Shown here piece by piece: positions 1 through 5,159 of a stretch of DNA of 5,159 nt. A program made the position numbers and the translations under genes. A model generated the notes under the pieces. That model was not told the DNA's origin. It did no database searches and saw nothing but the letters and a program-made list of their open reading frames with translations. The stretch is from an uncultured Collinsella sp. (GTDB lineage: Bacteria; Actinomycetota; Coriobacteriia; Coriobacteriales; Coriobacteriaceae), in contig CAAFPY010000006.1 in assembly GCA_900764955.1 (NCBI GenBank), positions 1-5,159 on the forward strand. The letters run 5' to 3'. The stretch's first letter is position 1, and each line of letters starts with the position of its first letter.

Positions 1-165
<165 letters not shown>

Positions 166-213
166 AGACAGAAGGTCTCTGGCACAAAAGAGCCGCTGAC
201 CGCATGCCTGGAG

Positions 214-251
214 CAATGCCCCGTCCACGTGATTGCGTGGGCGGGGCATTG
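214..251 (+). terminator. Terminator hairpin after the GH4 gene
   Basis: Arms 214-229 and 236-251 pair over 16 bp with a single G-U pair, around a 6-nt loop (TGATTG). The run after it is only weakly T-rich (TCATT), so the hairpin is strong but the U-tract is poor. It lies 48 bp after the GH4 stop codon. Confidence 0.75.
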
Positions 252-456
252 TCATTAGACGCCGAACGCGTGTGGTTCACGCCGCGCCAAGGGACGTTTC
301 CCCGGCACAACTGGTATGCAACTGATATGAGATGTGGCATGCCAATGGGAGCGGAAAGGTATGTATTTCCCCTTGGGCGGTAGGCGCGGAAAACCAACTT
401 GACCCCCCTTTTTTTCTCTGAACTAACCTCAAATCACTGTCGTGCGAGATACCTGA
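252..456. other. Gene-free stretch between the GH4 terminator and the EIID remnant
   Basis: No reading frame here looks like protein: stops occur in all forward frames, and the reverse open frame at 74-397 has no recognisable motif and overlaps the GH4 end and the terminator. A TTGACC at 399-404 could be a -35 element, but the best -10 at the right distance (ACTAAC, 422-427) is poor. A homopolymer pair C6T7 lies at 403-415. The stretch stops abruptly at the point where EIID homology starts (about 457). It looks like an intergenic or upstream region that is not the natural neighbour of the EIID fragment. Confidence 0.5.
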
Positions 457-461
457 GGTAT
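449..461. repeat. 13-bp palindrome at the EIID truncation point
   Basis: ATACC-TGA-GGTAT has perfect 5-bp arms around a 3-nt centre. The centre TGA (454-456) is the in-frame stop immediately before the EIID homology. It is short enough to be chance. Its exact position on the joint is why it is recorded. Confidence 0.4.
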
Positions 462-945
462 TGCCGGCATCGGTGACGCCATCTTCTGGTTCACCCTTCT
501 GCCCATCGTCGCGGGCGTCTCCTGCTCCTTCGCGTCGCAGGGCTCGCTGCTCGGTCCGATCATCTTCTTCCTGACCTACCTCGTCATCTTCTTGCTCCGT
601 ATCGTGTGGACCCGCCTGGGCTACACCCTCGGCACCAAGTCCATCGACCTGATTTCCGAGAACTCCGAGATCATCGCGAACTCCGCGACCATCCTCGGCA
701 TCACGGTTATCGGCGCCCTCATCGGCACCTACGTGAGCATCGACCTGCTCCCGGTCATCAGCGCTGGCGACGGCATCTCCGTTGCGCTGCAGGCGGACTT
801 CTTCGACAAGATCCTGCCGAACCTCCTGCCCATGTGCGTCACCTTCCTTCTGTATTTCTTGCTTAAGAAGAAAGTTAACCCGGTCGTCCTGATCGTTGGC
901 GTTATCATCGTCTCAATGGGTTGCGCAGCCATCGGCCTGCTGTAA
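457..945 (+). pseudogene. PTS mannose/fructose/sorbose family EIID, 5'-truncated (manZ-like)
   Basis: The frame encodes the C-terminal 162 residues of an EIID subunit, which together with EIIC forms the membrane channel of mannose-family PTS permeases. Homology begins at GIAGIGDAIFWFTLLPI, the conserved AGIGD(S/P)xFW block in the middle of EIID. It continues through GSLLGPIIFF, the RLGYTLGTK segment, a membrane stretch near ILGITVIGALIG, and a C-terminal hydrophobic tail ending in GCAAIGLL. Complete EIIDs are about 270-285 residues, so roughly the first 110-120 are missing. Directly upstream in frame is TGA (454-456), and earlier codons show no EIID similarity in any frame, so this is not a simple frameshift. 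The first ATG in frame is at about 829; the earlier TTG at 592 has no ribosome binding site. No EIIAB or EIIC partner is present in the window. The remnant itself shows no internal stops, which suggests a recent truncation or an assembly joint. Confidence 0.8.
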
Positions 946-985
946 TCCATGTGCCGAGCATTTTGCTCGCGCATAACCCCCACAG

Positions 986-1025
986 GCTCCATCCTTTCGT
1001 GTTGAAAGGATGGAGCTTTTGTTTT
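986..1025 (+). terminator. Intrinsic terminator after the EIID remnant
   Basis: Arms 986-998 and 1004-1016 pair perfectly over 13 bp (GCTCCATCCTTTC) around a GTGTT loop, followed by TTTTGTTTT. This is a textbook intrinsic terminator 41 bp after the EIID stop. It separates the upstream PTS transcript from infC. Confidence 0.93.
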
Positions 1026-1026
1026 G

Positions 1027-1035
1027 TGGTATAGT
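1027..1035 (+). promoter_or_regulatory. Extended -10 promoter for infC-rpmI-rplT
   Basis: TGGTATAGT fits an extended -10 element (TGn then TATAGT at 1030-1035). No good -35 exists at 16-18 bp; that region lies inside the 3' arm of the preceding terminator. TTGAAA at 1002-1007 is 22 bp away, which is too far. Transcription would start near 1042, giving a leader of about 190 nt before infC. Confidence 0.6.
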
Positions 1036-1041
1036 AAGCAA

Positions 1042-1219
1042 GCCGCTGAATTCTCAGCGAGGAAAGCGGGACCTGCGGGTCCCCACCTTTCGGCGCCATT
1101 GGGTAGCTGTCTGGTCGTACAACCTAACGCTTGCACCTGTACTGCTTGGTACAGATATAGCGTAAAGCTGTCGACCCGGATACCACTAAGGTTGCCGGGT
1201 TTATTTATGCGAGTGCAAG
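1042..1219 (+). promoter_or_regulatory. Structured 5' leader of infC
   Basis: The leader contains a series of hairpins. CGCTGA (1044-1049) pairs with TCAGCG (1054-1059). GGGACC (1068-1073) pairs with GGTCCC (1078-1083) around a TGCG tetraloop. CTGTAC (1137-1142) pairs with GTACAG (1149-1154), extended by ACGCT (1127-1131) with AGCGT (1159-1163). A terminator-like hairpin follows at 1174-1200. In other bacteria infC-rpmI-rplT leaders mediate attenuation or autoregulation, for example through L20 in Bacillus subtilis. I did not identify a known L20-binding fold here, so the ligand is unassigned. The infC frame stays open through this leader, but it lacks a ribosome binding site and IF3-like sequence. 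Confidence 0.6.
1174..1208 (+). terminator. Attenuator-like hairpin just upstream of infC
   Basis: ACCCGG (1174-1179) pairs with CCGGGT (1195-1200). ACC (1182-1184) can pair with GGT (1190-1192) inside, around an ACTAA loop. TTATTTAT follows. The placement, ending 11 nt before the infC ribosome binding site, suits a leader terminator controlling the operon. The T-tract is interrupted, so efficiency is uncertain. Confidence 0.5.
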
Positions 1220-1226
1220 AAGGAGG
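1220..1226 (+). promoter_or_regulatory. Ribosome binding site that sets the infC start
   Basis: AAGGAGG is a near-perfect Shine-Dalgarno sequence. It lies 7 nt before ATA (1234-1236), the ideal distance, and only 1 nt before ATT (1228-1230). It lies inside or downstream of the upstream in-frame ATG (1207) and GTG (1213), which argues against those as starts. Confidence 0.8.
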
Positions 1227-1233
1227 TATTGAA

Positions 1234-1791
1234 ATAGCTAAGTCTGATGACACCCGCATCAACGATGAGATTCGCGCCCCACGTGTTCGTCTCATCGGCG
1301 TCGACGGATCGCAGCTCGGTCTGTTCGACACGCGTGATGCGCAGCGTATCGCCGACGACCAGAACCTTGACTTGGTTGAGATCGCGCCCAATGCCGAGCC
1401 CCCCGTGTGCAAGGTCATGGACTACGGTAAGTTTAAGTACCAGCAGGCCATGAAGGCCAAGCAGGCACGTAAGAACCAGTCCAAGGTCGAGGTCAAGGAA
1501 ATGAAATTCCGTCCGAAGATCGACGTTGGCGACTACGAGACCAAGAAGGGTCACGTCCTGCGCTTCCTCAAGAAGGGTGCGCGCGTCAAGATCACCATCA
1601 TGTTCCGCGGCCGTGAGATGGCCCACCCGGAGCAGGGTCTGAACGTGCTCGAGCGCCTTGCAGAGGACCTCAAACCGTTCGCTACGGTCGAGTCCCAGCC
1701 TAAGCTGGAAGGCCGTAACATGCTCATGCTGCTCGCCCCCATCAAGGGCGCCTTCGATAACGTGGGCGATGCCGAGCCGAGCGATAAGTAG
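1234..1791 (+). CDS. infC: Translation initiation factor IF-3, apparent AUA start
   Basis: IF3 binds the 30S subunit, prevents premature joining with 50S and proofreads start-codon and initiator-tRNA selection. The protein is about 185 residues from the ATA. The N-domain opens with AKSDDTRINDEIRAPRVRLI and carries PPVCKVMDYGKFKYQ (Y64-G65-K66). A lysine-rich linker follows. The C-domain has KEMKFRPKIDVGDYETK and FRGREMAHPEQG (F124-R125-G126-R127-E128), ending after MLLAPIKG with a short acidic tail. Length and motifs match the family. The start is chosen from the Shine-Dalgarno at 1220-1226 and because IF3 homologues begin a few residues before the conserved RIN motif; no ATG or GTG satisfies both. 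Non-AUG starts (AUU in E. coli) are the known basis of infC autoregulation, because IF3 discriminates against them. The alternative ATT at 1228 is only 1 nt from the Shine-Dalgarno and less likely. The gene is first in an operon with rpmI, 30 bp away. Confidence 0.95.
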   Translation: MAKSDDTRINDEIRAPRVRLIGVDGSQLGLFDTRDAQRIADDQNLDLVEIAPNAEPPVCKVMDYGKFKYQQAMKAKQARKNQSKVEVKEMKFRPKIDVGDYETKKGHVLRFLKKGARVKITIMFRGREMAHPEQGLNVLERLAEDLKPFATVESQPKLEGRNMLMLLAPIKGAFDNVGDAEPSDK

Positions 1792-1821
1792 TCAACCACC
1801 AGGTATTAGAAGGAGATTTCC

Positions 1822-2019
1822 ATGCCTAAGATGAAGACCCACAGCGGCAGCAAGAAGCGTTTCCGCCGCAGCGGCACGGGCAAGATCATGCGCGCCAAGG
1901 CTTACAAGAGCCACATCCTGACCAAGAAGTCCACCAAGCGCAAGCGTGGCTTCCGCCAGGAGACCGAGCTGGCCGCCGCCGACGCCAAGGTCATCAACGC
2001 CCGCCTCGCCGGCCGTTAA
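1822..2019 (+). CDS. rpmI: 50S ribosomal protein L35
   Basis: This 65-residue, strongly basic protein is a complete L35, a small component of the large ribosomal subunit that contacts 23S rRNA. It starts with the family signature [15 protein letters not shown], continues with [24 protein letters not shown], and ends in a short helical tail. Length matches the usual 64-66 residues. AAGGAG at 1810-1815 lies 6 nt before the ATG. It sits second in the conserved infC-rpmI-rplT order, 30 bp after infC and 43 bp before rplT. Codon use is heavily biased to AAG and CGC/CGT, as expected for a highly expressed gene. Confidence 0.97.
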   Translation: MPKMKTHSGSKKRFRRSGTGKIMRAKAYKSHILTKKSTKRKRGFRQETELAAADAKVINARLAGR

Positions 2020-2062
2020 TCCATCCCTTCCCGCTGTTATCTCATTTAGGAGTTGATTAGAT

Positions 2063-2422
2063 ATGGCACGTGTCAAGCGCGCTGTGAACGCCAAGAAGAA
2101 GCGTCGTACCGTCCTTAACCGCGCAAAGGGTTATTACGGTCAGGCATCCCGTTCCTATAAGTACGCCAAGGAGCAGGTGCAGCACTCCCTCCAGTACCAG
2201 TACCGCGATCGCCGCAACAAGAAGCGTGAGATTCGCTCCCTCTGGATCACCCGTATCAACGCTGCCGCCCGCATGAACGACATTTCCTACTCTCAGTTCA
2301 TGCACGGCCTGAAGCTCGCCGGTATCGAGCTCGACCGCAAGGTCCTCGCTCAGATGGCTTACGAGGACATCGAGTCCTTCAACGAGCTCGCCGCCATCGC
2401 CAAGAAGGCTCTCGAGGCCTAA
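2063..2422 (+). CDS. rplT: 50S ribosomal protein L20
   Basis: A complete 119-residue L20, needed for early assembly of the 50S subunit through 23S rRNA binding and in several bacteria the repressor of its own operon. The N-terminal basic extension ([34 protein letters not shown]) is the rRNA-threading part. The globular C-terminal domain includes [34 protein letters not shown] and [13 protein letters not shown]. Length is typical. The Shine-Dalgarno AGGAG (2048-2052) lies 10 nt from the ATG, rather long compared with infC and rpmI. It is the last gene of the operon and is followed by a hairpin at 2449-2476. Confidence 0.97.
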   Translation: MARVKRAVNAKKKRRTVLNRAKGYYGQASRSYKYAKEQVQHSLQYQYRDRRNKKREIRSLWITRINAAARMNDISYSQFMHGLKLAGIELDRKVLAQMAYEDIESFNELAAIAKKALEA

Positions 2423-2448
2423 GCGCTTCGCAGCAGAGAGAGCATGAA

Positions 2449-2476
2449 GAACGGGGTGCCCACGGGCGCCCCGTTC
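2449..2476 (+). terminator. Terminator hairpin of the infC-rpmI-rplT operon
   Basis: GAACGGGGTGCC (2449-2460) pairs with GGCGCCCCGTTC (2465-2476) over 12 bp with one G-U, around a CACG loop. The following bases TGCTATCGGG lack a proper U-tract. Either the terminator relies on the stem alone or its T-run has been lost at the joint to the EIIC fragment about 20 bp further on. Confidence 0.75.
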
Positions 2477-2497
2477 TGCTATCGGGCGGGCGCATCG

Positions 2498-4910
<2,413 letters not shown>

Positions 4911-4996
4911 CGCGCAGTAAGGGTCTACGTAGAAGGGTGCATGCATTTGTCCAGTTCAAGCAGTATAAAGATGAAGCTAGGCAGATGGATGCACCT

Positions 4997-5043
4997 CGAG
5001 CAGTAAGCGAGCAGTAAGTTCCAAATGTGCAGGAAATGTGCAG
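4997..5043. repeat. Short direct repeats with 11-bp period
   Basis: CGAGCAGTAAG occurs twice in perfect tandem (4997-5007, 5008-5018). Four bases later AAATGTGCAG occurs twice at an 11-bp step (5023-5032, 5034-5043). Two different words with the same one-helical-turn spacing suggest tandem sites for a dimeric DNA-binding protein; OmpR/PhoP-type regulators commonly use 11-bp direct repeats. The link to any regulator is inference. Confidence 0.6.
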
Positions 5044-5143
5044 ACTCCGATTCCCGCCCCCGCGCGCCCACGACTCTGGCAATATATCTCCTTGCCGCGC
5101 GGGTGGCCGGGAGCGAACGAGCCCGGAAGGCCCGCGGCGGGTA

Positions 5144-5159
5144 CCTTGAGAACCGGATA
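5144..5159 (+). promoter_or_regulatory. boxA-like element of an rRNA operon leader (cut by window end)
   Basis: CCTTGAGAACCGGATA resembles the boxA/processing element of Gram-positive rRNA leaders and spacers, such as the TTTGAGAACTCAATAG form in mycobacteria and TCTTTGAAAACT in Bacillus. It binds Nus factors for rRNA antitermination. It lies after a short GC hairpin. No 16S or 23S sequence is inside the window, so the assignment rests on this motif and its GC-rich surroundings. Confidence 0.4.

Larger units (their letters stand above)
4911..5159. other. Non-coding right end, possible upstream region of an rRNA operon
   Basis: I find no supported gene here; the reverse open frame at 4798-5082 overlaps the GH1 end and has no motif. 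The first half is moderately AT-rich and contains four GCAGTA words (4914, 4960, 5000, 5011), a TATAAA at 4964-4969 without a good -35, and an inverted pair GGTGCAT (4936-4942) and ATGCACC (4989-4995). The second half is very GC-rich, has a local AT pocket AATATAT (5081-5087), and has a small hairpin CCGGG (5107-5111)/CCCGG (5122-5126) just before the boxA-like end. No clear terminator follows the GH1 gene. Confidence 0.45.

Noticed and set aside
1024..1233. N-terminal extension of IF3 through the leader
   Set aside because: The frame is open, but the sequence is unlike IF3, contains hairpins and an attenuator-like stem, and places the strong Shine-Dalgarno inside the coding region.
729..1418. 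Long reverse-strand open frame of 229 codons
   Set aside because: It runs antisense through the EIID end, a perfect terminator, the infC leader and the infC N-terminal domain. This is a GC-rich shadow frame with no family features.
2444..2497. ATG at 2444 as the start of the EIIC protein
   Set aside because: Those codons are the rplT terminator hairpin, the ribosome binding site is poor, and the residues do not match any EIIC N-terminus. The start is an accident of the open frame.

Overview
The window looks like a short piece of a high-GC, PTS-rich gut actinobacterium, most likely a member of the Coriobacteriia such as Collinsella. This placement is an inference. It rests on the GC-rich codon use, the combination of phosphoglucosidases with mannose-type and beta-glucoside-type PTS permeases, and an actinobacterial-style boxA-like element at the right edge. 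All recognisable genes are on the + strand.

Layout. Positions 1-165 hold the last 54 codons of a family GH4 phospho-glucosidase, followed by a 16-bp terminator hairpin. A gene-free stretch (252-456) leads to the C-terminal 162 codons of a mannose-family PTS EIID subunit. Its N-terminal part is missing and an in-frame stop sits exactly at the joint. After a perfect 13-bp terminator comes the complete translation operon infC-rpmI-rplT (IF3, L35, L20). It has its own extended -10 promoter, a structured leader of about 190 nt ending in an attenuator-like hairpin, and an apparent AUA start codon for IF3. A terminator hairpin closes rplT. About 20 bp later the reading frame of a beta-glucoside-type PTS EIIC begins in mid-protein, again without its N-terminal part. 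Then comes a complete GH1 6-phospho-beta-glucosidase. The last 249 bases contain short direct repeats with an 11-bp period and, at the very edge, a boxA-like sequence that suggests the leader of an rRNA operon.

How the parts relate. EIIC and the GH1 enzyme would normally form a beta-glucoside (cellobiose, salicin or arbutin type) uptake-and-hydrolysis operon. The GH4 enzyme and EIID would serve other PTS sugars. Here both permease genes are headless, so neither can make a working transporter as read, while both enzyme coding regions look healthy. The infC-rpmI-rplT block lies between the two truncated permeases.

The most notable points are the two decapitated PTS genes on either side of an essential ribosomal operon (rearrangement, decay or a chimeric assembly), the AUA start of infC with its leader, and the 11-bp repeats before the presumed rRNA leader. 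I see no convincing new defence, mobile or RNA-guided system here.
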